A DNA stretch of 64,000 nt. It comes from Chlamydomonas sphaeroides. Its lineage: Eukaryota; Chlorophyta; Chlorophyceae; Chlamydomonadales; Chlamydomonadaceae. Where the stretch lies: positions 1,349 to 65,348 of the forward strand of contig BDDC01000170.1 of NCBI GenBank assembly GCA_001662425.1. Reading direction: 5' to 3'. The notes under the pieces were generated by a model that made no database searches, was not told the origin of the DNA, and worked only from the letters and a program-made list of their open reading frames with translations. Numbering within the stretch: the first letter of the stretch is position 1; every line of letters begins with the position of its first letter. Shown one piece after another: positions 1 to 10,688 of the stretch. The position numbers and the translations under genes are program-made.

Positions 1-1400
1 AGTTATTATACTAGCGGATTTACGCGGTGCGGATTTACGCATTTTTTACATCATCCTACATCATCCTACATCATCAATAAGTATGGTGGCACTCCATCCC
101 CTCGCTCCCCCAGCTAATTAGCAATGTAACATACGATCTTCTAGTGCCGTCCACGACAAGAACACCCTCAACGCTGCAGTTTTATTTCGCAAAAATAATG
201 CGTAAGCCTGGCACCTGGGATGTGCTCGCGGATTTACGCCACTTTTTTTACGCCATTTTCCTTTCCCCGAGTGCGACGCCTGCCGCATGTCACCCACTGC
301 CGTCTCAACCGTACGTACCGCGCCTACGACCGCAAGCAACCGCTCACCAACCCCCGTGTGGACTGCCGAGATATGCATCCCGACGCAGCCGCCCGCAAGG
401 CGCGCACACTCAGGCAACTGCAGCCGCTGTACCATGTGTCGTACGCACCCCTGCTCAACCCGCCCCCACGATGCCTGCATTCTTGCCCACCCGTCGCTTC
501 TGGAGGTGGCTGCCATACGGCTTGCACCTGAACGCATCCCCGCTTGCTTGCTTACTACGCACGACCAACGTGTCACCAACACCTAGGGCGTGCTGCGCTG
601 GGCGTGCTACTGACGAGGTGGCCCCATCCGGATTGTGTGAAGGGGCATACCCCCCATTTCTACTGAAAACTTATACATGAACACACATCACACATGATAG
701 ATCCAAAGCGTCAACCACGCCCTTCTGACCCAGCCCGCGTGCAACCTCGCTGGCCTAGCGTGATCCGGTTCCACGCGCATACCCGTCAAAGCCATGAACC
801 AATGGAATTGAGCAATAGGAGTGATGCACAAGCTTGCCCAAATATGAAGACAGTGGCGCTGCCATCCCGCAACGCAATGTGTCCGCTCTTGCAAGTACGG
901 CAGTCGCCATCTCTACCTTGCTCGAAGGACCAGCCCCAGTACACGCGCTCCCCTAAACTCCAGTCTCGTAAGCGGGTCCGCCCAGCGGCGAAGCCGCGCG
1001 CCGGCCGTCCGGCGGGCCGGCCGCAAGCAGCATCCCTCATTCCCCCCGCACTGCGCAGCCCTCGCTTCACCCCGCGTAGTCGTAGCCGCCTCCCATGGGC
1101 GCCTGCGGGGGCGGGCTGAGCAGCGGTCGCCGCACCCGCGAGTTGGCGCCCGCTGCGCCTGGGGCCGGGGGGGCGGGGCCACGGGCGTGTGCAGGGCGGG
1201 GGCCGGGCGACAGAGGCGTCGCGTGCAAGCCCTTGCCCTTGCCCTGCGCGGCTGCCGCCCCCAGCGCAGGCTGCGGGGCACCAGCGCACAGCGCCTGGTG
1301 CTGCCGGCGCGCGGACGTCACGCCCGTCAGGCCGGGACGCCCCGTCGCGTCTGCGCCACAACCCCCACGCACCCGCAGTCCCCACCAACATGGAATGGAG
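1..1400. other. Unassigned DNA with short repeats at its left edge
   Basis: I see no supported gene here. The first 80 bases carry a tandem decamer TACATCATCC (about three copies) and the motif GCGGATTTACG near 14 and 30, which recurs near 229. Bases 575-615 match a block at 19670-19710, so part of this stretch is probably repeat or old mobile-element DNA. Open frames are present but have no recognisable domain, and long chance frames are normal at this GC content. Confidence 0.4.
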
Positions 1401-1408
1401 GGCGCCAC

Positions 1409-4400
1409 TTAACCCCCTTTGGACTTACCCCAGGAGTCCTTGCGGTCGCACCACTCGACCGTGAGGTATGTCCACTGCCCGCTGGAGCTGGCGTAGTCGT
1501 CCTCCAGGCGCGCGACGCTGCCGTCGGGGATATTGAGAGGTGTGTGGATGTCCGAGTAAGGCCCGAATCTGAGGTAGTCCCTGAAGCCGACAGCGTCGCC
1601 AACCTGGCCGCACGCGGTGAGGTTGCCGAACGCCACATCGACGTCGATGGAGGGGCAGCCGATGGCGGCCGCCAGGCGGGCTCGGGAGGCCGGCGTGCAG
1701 GCAAAGAGCGTGGCCAGTCCGACAAGTGGGCCGCGCGGCGGTGGCGCGGGGGACTGGCCCTGGAAGCGCTGCCACAGCTGCGTCAGGTAGCGCTCGAAGC
1801 GTTGGCAGGCGTCGAAGGGGAAGAGCGGCTCTCCCGGGCCCAGGTCAGCCGAGTAAGAGAAGGTGATGCACGCGTGCTGGGCACAGTCGGAGGCGTTGGC
1901 GGGCCCTGGCGGCAGCGGGTGCTCGTGCTCCGGGTCCGGAGTTACCGTCCCCAGCGCGCTGGCGACGCTGTTCTTGGGGGACTGCTCATCGGCGAGCAGC
2001 GACACATCGGATGCCTCGGGTGAGGTCGAGGCGGGGGCGACAGCCGGTCCATCTGGCGCGTTAACAAACAAGACCGGCAGCGGGAGAGGCACGATGCACG
2101 GCGGCAAGGGCCACGCGCCGCAGGCCGGCGCGGGCAGCGCCCCAGACGGCGGCGGCGCAGGTGGAGGCGTCGTGGTGCAGCGGGCGGCGGCCACATCGGC
2201 GTAGTAGCAGGCCACGCGCGAGCAGGTTGCCGGCGAGTCGTGGGGGCAGTCGACCAGGCGGGCAGCGCCGCCGCCGTCTGGCTCGTCAAGCCACGGCCCG
2301 GAGGAGCAGTCCACCCGTGCCATGTGCATAGGACGCCAGCGGTACAGCGCATCCGATGCGCTGAAGGTAAGGCCCGAGGCCCGGCCGCCGTGGGGATAGC
2401 CCAGCTGGTGGCAGGCCACAGCGGCGTTTGCGTCGCCCCAGCCGGCGCTGCATACAGTGCCCCACTTGCCCTCTCGGAAGACCTGGGACGGGTAGGGAGC
2501 AGGGTGGCATGGGGCGCGTGGGGGCCGGCGGGTGTTGTTTTGCCAGCGGGCCACGCATCACGGGGTTGCGTGGTTGAGGTTGGGCGCTGGATGAGTCAGG
2601 GATTGAAAGGGAACGAGGGCGCCTCGCTGGGTCGCACTGAGTCCTGCTGGGTCGGTGTGGGCGGGCGGCAGCATGGCGGAGCGCCTGTCAGCCGCGCCAT
2701 GGCGCCGCGGACGGTCCCACCCACCTGCACGTAACCCTCTGGCCCGGAGGCTGGCGCCCACATCTTGCGCCTCGTGTCGAACGACATCAGTCTCACGGCA
2801 CCCACGGGCGGGTCGCCTTGCGGCGGATGGGCGGCGTACAGTGCAGCGGGGGAGTAGGGTCAGGCAGGTGCCGGCGCGCATGGAGCTCGCTGGTCAGCCG
2901 CAAGGCTGCGGGGCTACGCCAAGCGCTTGGCACTGCCGCGTGCCAAGAGCGTGGGTAGCTTCCAGCTGGCATCTACCTCCGGCCGCACCTCTCTTTGGGC
3001 TGTAGGGCGGCGGCTTGAGTTCATCGGGGTGGTTGAAGCACTCCACGGACAGGTCCGTGTCGTGGACATGAGGGGACAGCTGCACGTCCAGCTCCCGGCA
3101 GGCGCCCGGGAACAACTGCGGGCGCCAGCGCGCGCACAGGGAGGTCGCGTGGTGTGGCTTGCGTGTCCCGTCAGGTCCGGTCCGATGGCGCGTGAAGCGA
3201 CAACGGAGCGCGTTGGGGCTTGGCTGCACGCCTGAGGCGCGCGCTGCTTGGGTAGGCGCCGGCTGCACACCTGGCCGTAGCTCCCCGGGACCTCTGCTTT
3301 GTCGTGGAATAGGGTGGCCACGAACGAGGCGGACCCGGGCGTGCACACCGGCGCGCCGTCGAACACGAGGCCTCGGCCCACACCGAACCGCTTCGTGCCG
3401 CGCAGGTGCCTGCGCAGCGAGCGACGTTGCGAGTGCCGGGCAACGCAGCGGGTTGGGAGCAAAGGCAGCAGGTGGCTGGCAGCCGCTACGTCCAGGAGGG
3501 TCATCGCGGCCAAGCCCGCTGCCGCCACGCAGCACACTGCTGCTGCACAAGCGTCTCGTCGCTATCACTCGGCCCCGCGGGGCCCACCTGCTGTACAGGA
3601 AGCCAAGCTGGTGGCACACCGCGGCGGCTCGGAGCGCGTTGACGTACTTCGCCTCAAGAATTAGGGTGGCGCCGTGGACGGCCACCTGCGTCAGACCCCG
3701 CACGCGCGTGGGCGGGGTGCCCCAGGCCTCCAGGTGCTGCAGCCCCTCCATGGACAGCGTGCCCAGGTAGCCGCAGTACGACAGCTGCACGACACCGCTT
3801 TGACCGTGGGGAGGACCATTGACCAGCTGCAGCGAGCCATGCGGCAGAGCTGCGCGGGAGGGGGATGTACAATGGGAATGACCAACTAGTCGCAAGCCTC
3901 CGAAGGGGAGGGGGAGGGGCGAGCGAAGGCAGCGACGGCAAGGAGCGTGGGGGCACTGCACAAGGGCCAGACGGGGCTGGCCGACCGCAGCGTCTGCTAC
4001 GCAGGCTCACTTGTCCGCGCCTGCGGCAGCTGGTCCTCCGCCAGCCAGCTGGGCGTGGTGATGTTGGTCCGGGTAGCGAGGTCGCCGACAACGTCCCGGT
4101 ACAGCCGCAGCCGCCGCAGGAAACTGCCGCACTCCGCGGGCAGGCGGGCGGGCGGGCCGGCAGGTGAGGGCGGAGGAGGCCGACGCCAGCCGACGCCGGG
4201 CGGAGGGGGCGGTGGGGCTTGGACCGGTAGGGCGCAGCGCACGGCCGCGGCGTGGCCTAGCGCGCAGGTGACCATGCCTAGAGGGTTTGCCGCGCAGTCA
4301 CTCAGGCTCTGGCGTGGAACCGCGCGTGTGCCGTCCATGCTTGGAGTGCAGTCCACATAGTCGAGCAGAAAGCGGCTGCCGGGTAGCGCAGCCCCAAAGA

Positions 4401-5044
4401 AGGCCGGCTGCGCGTCCTTCCGGAGGAAGCCCAGCTGCCAGCACACCACCGCAGCCTCCGTCGCCGTCCACCGCGTGTTGCAGACGCTGCCCCAGCCTCC
4501 GTGGTAGTGGACCTGCACGCGGCCCTCGTGGGGCCCGCTGCCGCCAACCAACCGCACGGCGCCGTCTGCAGGGGGAGCAGCAGCGATGGGGTGGGCGCGT
4601 TCGAGCTCATGTACTGGGTACATCAGAGCACGACGACGTAGGAGATGCGTCCTGCACATTGCCTCTGCTGGCCAGCGCACCTCTTGTGGGCGGTTCCGAC
4701 GGAGACGGCGGTGGTGGTGAAGGCGGCGGAGGTGGTGGGGGCGGCGGCGGGGGAGGCGGTGGAGGCGGTGTGACGAGAGGTAGGGGTGGCGCATCACGTT
4801 GGCCGTAAGCCGGCGCCGGTGAAGAGGCAGCCGGGTGCCCGTACAGCGGCAGCCCGGGGTATGCAGGCGCTGTGGCACGTAGTTCGAGCAAGCAGCACTT
4901 TGTGTGGGTACTTGCCTTGTTGGCACTGGGGGAAGGACTGGGCTGCAATGGGCTGCAGCTGTTGCGTGCGCACGTGGCCGAAACGGCAGCCTTACCCGGA
5001 GCCGCAGCAGCCTCTTCGGGCACGTTTGGCAAAGCTGCAGGCAC
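1409..5044 (-). CDS. Multi-SRCR, proline-rich extracellular or surface protein (approximate multi-exon model)
   Basis: Scavenger-receptor cysteine-rich (SRCR) domains are secreted or surface modules held by disulfides and are numerous in chlorophycean algae. Read from the 5' end: a run of about 16 prolines followed by PPSPPPPSPSEPP (about 4690-4770), like cell-wall glycoprotein stalks. Next is a clear SRCR domain (about 4230-4572) with WGSVCNTRW, VVCWQLGF, DYVDC and six cysteines. A more divergent one follows (about 3580-3890; AAVCHQLGF), then one split by an intron (EGYVQ near 2730 joining VFREGKWGTVC near 2490, then VACHQLGYPHG). The last exon (about 2190 down) holds a second Pro-rich linker and a Cys-containing region, with DACQRFERYL resembling AECGSFLRRL after SRCR 1. 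The stop at 1409 follows a strong GTAAGT donor near 1429, so the true end may lie further on. 5044 is not an ATG; the start and signal peptide are unresolved. The domains are certain, the exon chain is not. Confidence 0.6.
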
Positions 5045-5805
5045 GGCTATAGTGGTGATCGATGCCTCAACATGATCGCAGAATACAGCTTAACTTACGA
5101 AAGATCACGCCGTTGGCCACAGGAGCGACGATTGCGAGAAGCAAGTAAGCTAATGTCGCTACCACGGCGCAGCTAGCCGCTAGCCGGTGTCTAACATATG
5201 TCTGCATCCGCATGCTGAGGGGCCTGTCGTCTAAGGGTTTGCACGAGCGGGCGCGCGCAACCGCCTTAAGTTGAAGGGGAACACCAAGCAGCGTTCGCGT
5301 GGCTTGTGTTGTTACACACTCAATGGAAATGACTGTGAGTCATGAGTATGTATGTTCATGATAGGAGTACACGGCGTCAGCGAGGGGCCTGTCGCGAGCT
5401 GTTGATCCGGCGGGCCGCAGCTTCCGCCTGCCCACCTTCCCTACCCGTCCTCCCCTATGAAGGCTATGATCGTCCACCACGATGTACTTTTACTGGAGAC
5501 ATATGTTAACGTCGTGGTGGCGGGCAAGCGGTGCTGACGGCTGAGGCAGACAACCTGAGTGTCAGGGCTCGGGGCGTCGGGGGCCACAGCCGGGGATGTC
5601 GTGCCAGTTGTTCCTAGTTCCGAAGCGGTCACAAATCCGCACCAGTGATCAAGCGCTAGCTTTCGCAGTTACCTTCTTTATATCCGCTTAGTTGCTGCTT
5701 GAGTTCACCAAGAAGCCGCCGTTCCCGACAAACATTGCTGCGTCGCCTGTCGCTGTTCATGTGCGAAACCTGCTGAAAACTTACTTGGGGTCCACATCAT
5801 CCAGC
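5045..5805. promoter_or_regulatory. Divergent intergenic region between the SRCR and SET genes
   Basis: The SRCR gene runs left and the SET gene runs right from this stretch of about 760 bp, so it should hold both promoters and 5' UTRs. A TATA-like TTTATATCC lies near 5677-5685, about 125 bases before the SET-gene ATG. The region is visibly less GC-rich than the genes beside it. No RNA gene or conserved frame was seen. Confidence 0.35.
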
Positions 5806-8800
5806 ATGCACCCTCCTGGGCTTTCCTCAGCGCCATGCCGGCCGGTCGCAATTTGTGTGCCATGCCGGCTCAGCTTGCGCGTCGTCTGTGCAGCGCCTGA
5901 GGGCCGCGGTGGTCGTGGCGGCACCGATCGTGGGGGCCGAGGCTTTGGGCGCAGCGGAGCTCGCGGCGGCGGCAGCAGCGCTGGCGGTCGCGGCGGGGGT
6001 CAGCAGTTCGCGCGCGGCCGGTCCTCGGCCCGCGGCGGCCGGGGGCGGGGCACGGGCCGTGCGAGCCTACGCAGCCGACGTCGCTGGGATGACGACGACG
6101 AGGATGACGATGACTACGACGGCGCCAGCATACCCGACGACGACATCGTCGTGGTCGGGCGCGCGGACCCGTCTTCGCTTGCCGCAAAGCAGGTGGGCCC
6201 TGAGCAAACCTTTAAACTCTCCTGAAGCTTGCCAAGCCTGCCCCGTAGGCCTGCGCCGACATCCACTGGCTTCGCGCCCTCTCCGCAGGCCCTGGCAAGG
6301 GCTGGCGGCAGCGGCCCGGCGGCTGGCGCCGCCGTCGCGGCTGGTGCTGCCGCTGCGGCTGCAGCGGTCAGCGGCCGCGGCTTTGGCGCGACCTCCGCTG
6401 CCGCGGACGACCCCTTGGACGGCTCGCGGTTCTGGATCGAGGTCAGCGGCATTGACGACCTGGATGAGGACGAGGACGGCGAGGGCGGCGAGGATGAGGA
6501 CGAGGACGCGGGCGGGGAGGATGGCGAGGACGAAGACGATGATGGCCCCCTGGTGAGCGCGTTGGGCTTTGGGCCGCTGGTACGGGCAGCGAGCCGCGCC
6601 AGGCCGTCGTGGTCCGCAAGCGCTCACGCAGCCTGGCCGTGCCCAAGGCCCCGGAGTCAGCGCCCCGGCACTGCATGGCCAGGGGCACGCAGGCACCTGC
6701 CGAGGGGCCGCTGCCCCCCTGCCGCGCAGCCGGGCCCTCGGCCACCCCTCGTCATCACCCACGCCGCCCTGGCCTGCCCTTCTGCCCTTTGGCCGGCCCC
6801 CGCACTGCCCAGACCCCCGCACGGGCGCTGGCCAACATGCGCGCGCTGGGCTTTAGCCTGCAGCAGGAGGAGGCCCAGCAGGAGGAGGACCAGCAGGAGC
6901 AGCCTGGATCCCAGAGCCCCGCTGGCTCCGAGGAGCAGCCCGGGGCCGACGGCGAGGAGGGCGCCTCCGCCCCCGCCCCGGCCTCCGCGCCCTCGCCCGC
7001 CCCCGCCGCCGCCGACCTGGCCATCCGCGACCTGCGCGACGCCTTCATCGCCACCATGCGCCCGCCCGGCCTGCCGCCCTGGTTCCTGGGGCCCCTGGAG
7101 CTGTCCACCCTGCCGCCCGGCCGCCCCGCCGCCCGGCCCCCACCCCGCCCCTCTGCCTCCGCGCCCGCCTCCACCGCCCCGTCGCCACCGCCCGCCTCGG
7201 CGCTGCCCAGCGGTCGAGGCGTGCGCATGCGCGCCAGCCGCGCCCTGGCCCCGGGCGAGCTGCTGGCTGTGAGCCTGCCGCTGGGCATCCGCTACTGCGC
7301 CCGCGGCGAGACGCCCGAGAACGAGGACCTGGCGGACCAGATGGCGGGCCGCCTGGCGCCTGCGGGGCAGGAGGGCGCCGCCGGGCAGCGGCCGCGGGGC
7401 CCCCGGGGCGCCAAGGCCGAGGGCCTGACGGACCTGCAGCAGAGCCTGCTGGGGCAGCTGTGGCGCGGCCACGGCGGCGGCGGCAGCGGTGGCGGCTCCG
7501 CGGCGGAGGCGGGCGCGGACGGCGGTCCGGCCGCCGCCTCCGGCGGCGGCGGTGGCGCCGTGAAGCGCGCGTTCCTGGAGCTGGTGGCCAAGTCGGCGGC
7601 GGACGGGCGGGCGCCCCGCTCCGCGCCGCTGCCGGGGCAGGAGGAGCTGTACCGGCTGGTCAACATGAACTGCCTGGGCGAGGAGTTCCAGGTGGGGGGA
7701 GCGGCTGGGAAAGGGGGGGAGGGAAAGGTGGGCGGCGCATCCCGTGGCCCCTCGCCAGCGCCCCTCGTGCGCTCCCACCACCACCACCACCACCACCACC
7801 ACCATGCCTACACCGCACATCCCTATCCCCAGCGCCCCGGGTGCGCTGCCCAACCGCCCCTCCCCAACCGCCCCTCCCCTGTCCCGGGCGCAGGACCTCG
7901 CGCTGTGCATGCTGCGCGGCGAGGCGCCCCGCGGCCACATCGCGCTGTGGCCCGAGGCGGCCTTCGCGGCCCACAGCTGCTCGCCCAACGCCACCGCCTA
8001 CTGCCTGGGGGACAGGCTGCTGCTGCGGGCGGCCGAGGAGGTGCAGCAGGGTGAGCGGGCTGGGGTGGACGGCCAGCGGCTGGCGCAGGGGGGGGCCAGC
8101 GCGGGGAGGGTAGGCTGTGGGCCGCTCGGCCGCTGACTGCTGTGGGCTCACCGTGGAGGGCGTGCCGCAGGGTGAGGGCGCGCGCAGGGCGGTTGTGGGG
8201 TGCGGCCCGCTCCGCGCCAGCCGCCGCCAGCGGCCGGGCAGGGCCTCCAGTGAAGCAGCCCACAGGCGCGTTGCTCCCGTCCCGGCCTGACTGCTGCGCG
8301 CTGCCCGTCACGCGCCGCCCGCCTTCGCCGTTGCCGCAGGCGGGGATGTGACGCTCAACTGGATCGGCTCGCTGTTGACGGCGCCGCTGGCGGTCCGCCG
8401 CGCCGAGCTGCGGCAGCAGTACGGCTTTGAGTGCGGCTGCGCGCGCTGCACCGCGGAGGACAGGTCCGCGCCCGGGGGCTGCCAGGCACCGGCTGGGCGT
8501 AACAGCGGCAGCGTGGCTGCGTCCGGGCTAGGGGCTGGCGTGGGACGGCTGCGCAGTGTCACTTGGCCGTTGGCCGTTGGCCGTTAGCCATGTGGCGGCC
8601 GTGTAGTGAAGTATGCGTGTGGAGGATCAATTGCATGCTTCACAATGGGTGCTGCGTCGTGACCAAGACTGAGGCTGGCGAGCCGCCACCTGCGCATTCC
8701 GGGGCCGGTGGCAGAGACAGTGCGCACGGCACCCAGCACACCACGCCCCTGCGCGCCTCCCTGCCCTGCCCTGCCCTGCCCTGCCCTGCCCTGCCCTGCC

Positions 8801-9911
8801 CTGCCCTGCCCTGCCCTGCCCTGCCCTGCCCTACCCTGCCCTGCCCTACCCTGCCCTACCCTGCCCTGCCCTGCCCTGCCCTGCCCTGCCCTGCCGCCAG
8901 GTACTCTGGCACGCCGCTCGCGGCTGCGCTGGCCGCCGCCCACACGGCCGCGGGCGAGCTGGCGCCCCGGCTGGACGCGGCCATCGCCGAGGGCAACACG
9001 GCGGCGGTGGCGGCGGCGCGCGACCGGCTGGCGGCGCTGCAGGCCGAGGTCGAGGCGGCGCTGCGGACGGCGACGCCCAAGCCCAACGCCCGCGTGCGCC
9101 GCTGGCTGCAGGTGGGGTCTGCTCGGGGCGGCCAGAGGGGAGGCAGGGGGTCAGGCGGGCCGTGGGAGGCCCCCTCCTGTCGTCACGGTGCGAGGAGGAC
9201 CTGGGCACGCGCGGCCTGCTGCGGGTGCGCACGCTCGCGCCTGAGCTTGACCCTAATAGCTGCACCGGTTTCGGTGCCCTCGCTCCCCCCTGCTTGCCGC
9301 TGCGGACGGCGCCCCAGGCCTCCGTGTACGACATGTACGACCTGATGAGCCTGTGCGCGGACGAGCTGGCGGCGGCGGCGGCGCTGGGAGCGCTGCAGGT
9401 GCCCCGGGCTTGACGCGGGAGGGCCGCGAGGGGGGAACGGCTGCGAGGGAGGGACGGCTACGAGGGCTGCGCCGATAGCATCACAGCTGCAACCCTAGGC
9501 CCAACCCAACGTATAGAAGGTCACCCTGCCCGACCTCTCGCGCCCGCTTTCTTCTTTACCCCCCAGGCCGCGCTGGGCGAGGAGGACGACGGCGGCGACG
9601 GCCGCCGCCGCGGCGGCGGCGGGTCCCGGCGCATCTCTGCGCCCCCTCCCCCTGTCGTGGACACGGAGGCACTGGCGGTGTGCTCGCGCATTGTCGAGGC
9701 CGTGAGCCCCGGCAGCGACGAGCACACCAGCATGACGGCAGAGCTGGTGATGCGCTGCTTGCAGCGCTTCGGGCCGGACCACGAGGAGTACCGCCAGGCG
9801 CGGGCGGCGCTGGTGCGGGCGTACGGCGCGCGGTATGGCAACGTGGGGGCGGGCCTGATGGAGCAGCTTGTGGCGTCGCGGCTGGCGGCGGAGGCGGAGG
9901 GCGAGGCATGA
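5806..9911 (+). CDS. SET-domain protein (probable lysine methyltransferase) with RGG/acidic N-terminus
   Basis: Eight exons, all in phase: 5806-6192, 6289-6552, 6813-7691, 7894-8050, 8340-8463, 8901-9111, 9318-9398, 9567-9911, giving about 815 residues. SET proteins move methyl groups from S-adenosylmethionine to lysines. The SET region starts near residue 351 (GRGVRMRASRALAPGELL). The cofactor motif is HSCSPNA at 537-543, preceded by Ala where families often have Asn. QQGGDVTLNW follows, then the post-SET cysteines in YGFECGCARC (590-599), as in SMYD-type and plant split-SET proteins. Residues 1-32 (ATG at 5806) are basic, Ser/Pro/Cys-rich and end in VVCAAPEG, like a plastid transit peptide. 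Residues 33-90 are Gly/Arg-rich, followed by WDDDDEDDDDYDG and a second acidic run in exon 2. The C-terminus is helical and Ala-rich. The domain is firm; substrate and location are not. A nuclear RNA-linked role is an alternative to plastid targeting. Confidence 0.85.
7775..7804 (+). repeat. CAC trinucleotide microsatellite in SET-gene intron 3
   Basis: About nine uninterrupted CAC/CCA units lie within the intron between 7691 and 7894. The tract is outside the coding exons, so the histidine run it would encode is not part of the predicted protein. Confidence 0.8.
8761..8895 (+). repeat. CCCTG pentanucleotide array (about 27 units) in SET-gene intron 5
   Basis: A near-perfect CTGCC/CCCTG array of about 135 bp has three CCCTA variants (near 8831, 8846 and 8856). 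It ends directly at the acceptor CTGCCGCCAG at 8891-8900, so on the sense strand it forms the polypyrimidine tract of the intron. Copy number is likely to vary between strains and may be misassembled. Confidence 0.9.
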
Positions 9912-10688
9912 AGGGGCGCCGTGGGACGCTGACTGAAGTTCCTTCGGGGCTGGGGCGCTGACGGCAGACAAGAGGGTGAGGGACGGTAACGGCGTTGCCA
10001 ACGTCATCCACCAGGTCGGGATCTAGCGTTGTAGCGTCAGCCGGACCGAGGTCGAAGCCAAGGAAGGCGCGAAGTCGGAGATCGGACGTGAGGCGTGTGA
10101 CTACCTGCATCGCCCAGGAAATGACAGCGCGAGCTGAAATTCAAGCAAACGTATAGTTGGGTGGGGGCAAACAGCGTGCGCGAAGCAGCTCGAGGAGCTG
10201 CCGCCTCGAGTCGGACGTGCCGTAGGCGAGTCCGACATACCGCAGTTGACATTGCATTTGGCTCCGCCTATACTCTAAGACTTTGCATTCGAGCTCTGCA
10301 TAGAAAGCACTGCAAGCAATTGTGCAACGACCCTCGCACGACTGGAGGTGGACCGCTGCACCTTGTCACCTTAAGGACCGGAGGCCAGCTTGTTTGAAAT
10401 CTGGCTAACGACGACGCAGCGCCATCAGTCACTAGTCTTTGATACAATCAGCCAAAGTCAGCGTGGACGCTTCAGGCGATACTTTGTTACCTACAAGGAA
10501 GGCCGCCTGTTCTTTGACTTCTTCAGTTTGAATTGTAGCAGCCACCTCTCCTTGAACACAGCTTAGCTATCACCATTCGTTCCGGCTATTGGCGGGGGCG
10601 CTGCGATGTGCTCACCGCGGGCGTTGGGCCTCTCCGTGGGCCAGCAGCTTACCCATACGACGCTTCTAGATGTGAGCAATAACCTTCA
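9912..10688. other. Intergenic region between the SET and kinase genes
   Basis: No supported gene. It should contain the SET-gene 3' UTR and the kinase promoter and 5' UTR. The part from about 10250 to 10600 is less GC-rich than its surroundings. A short inverted repeat, GCAGCTCGAGGAGCTGC, lies near 10183-10202. No TGTAA was found close to the SET-gene stop. Confidence 0.4.

Noticed and set aside
7744..8136. Poly-His/Thr coding run from the CAC repeat
   Set aside because: It lies between a good donor at 7692 and a good acceptor at 7893 of the SET gene, so it is intronic.
8708..9244. Frames reading the CCCTG array as Pro-Ala-Leu-Pro-Cys repeats
   Set aside because: The array lies within an intron whose flanking exons join in phase, so it is not translated in the predicted protein.
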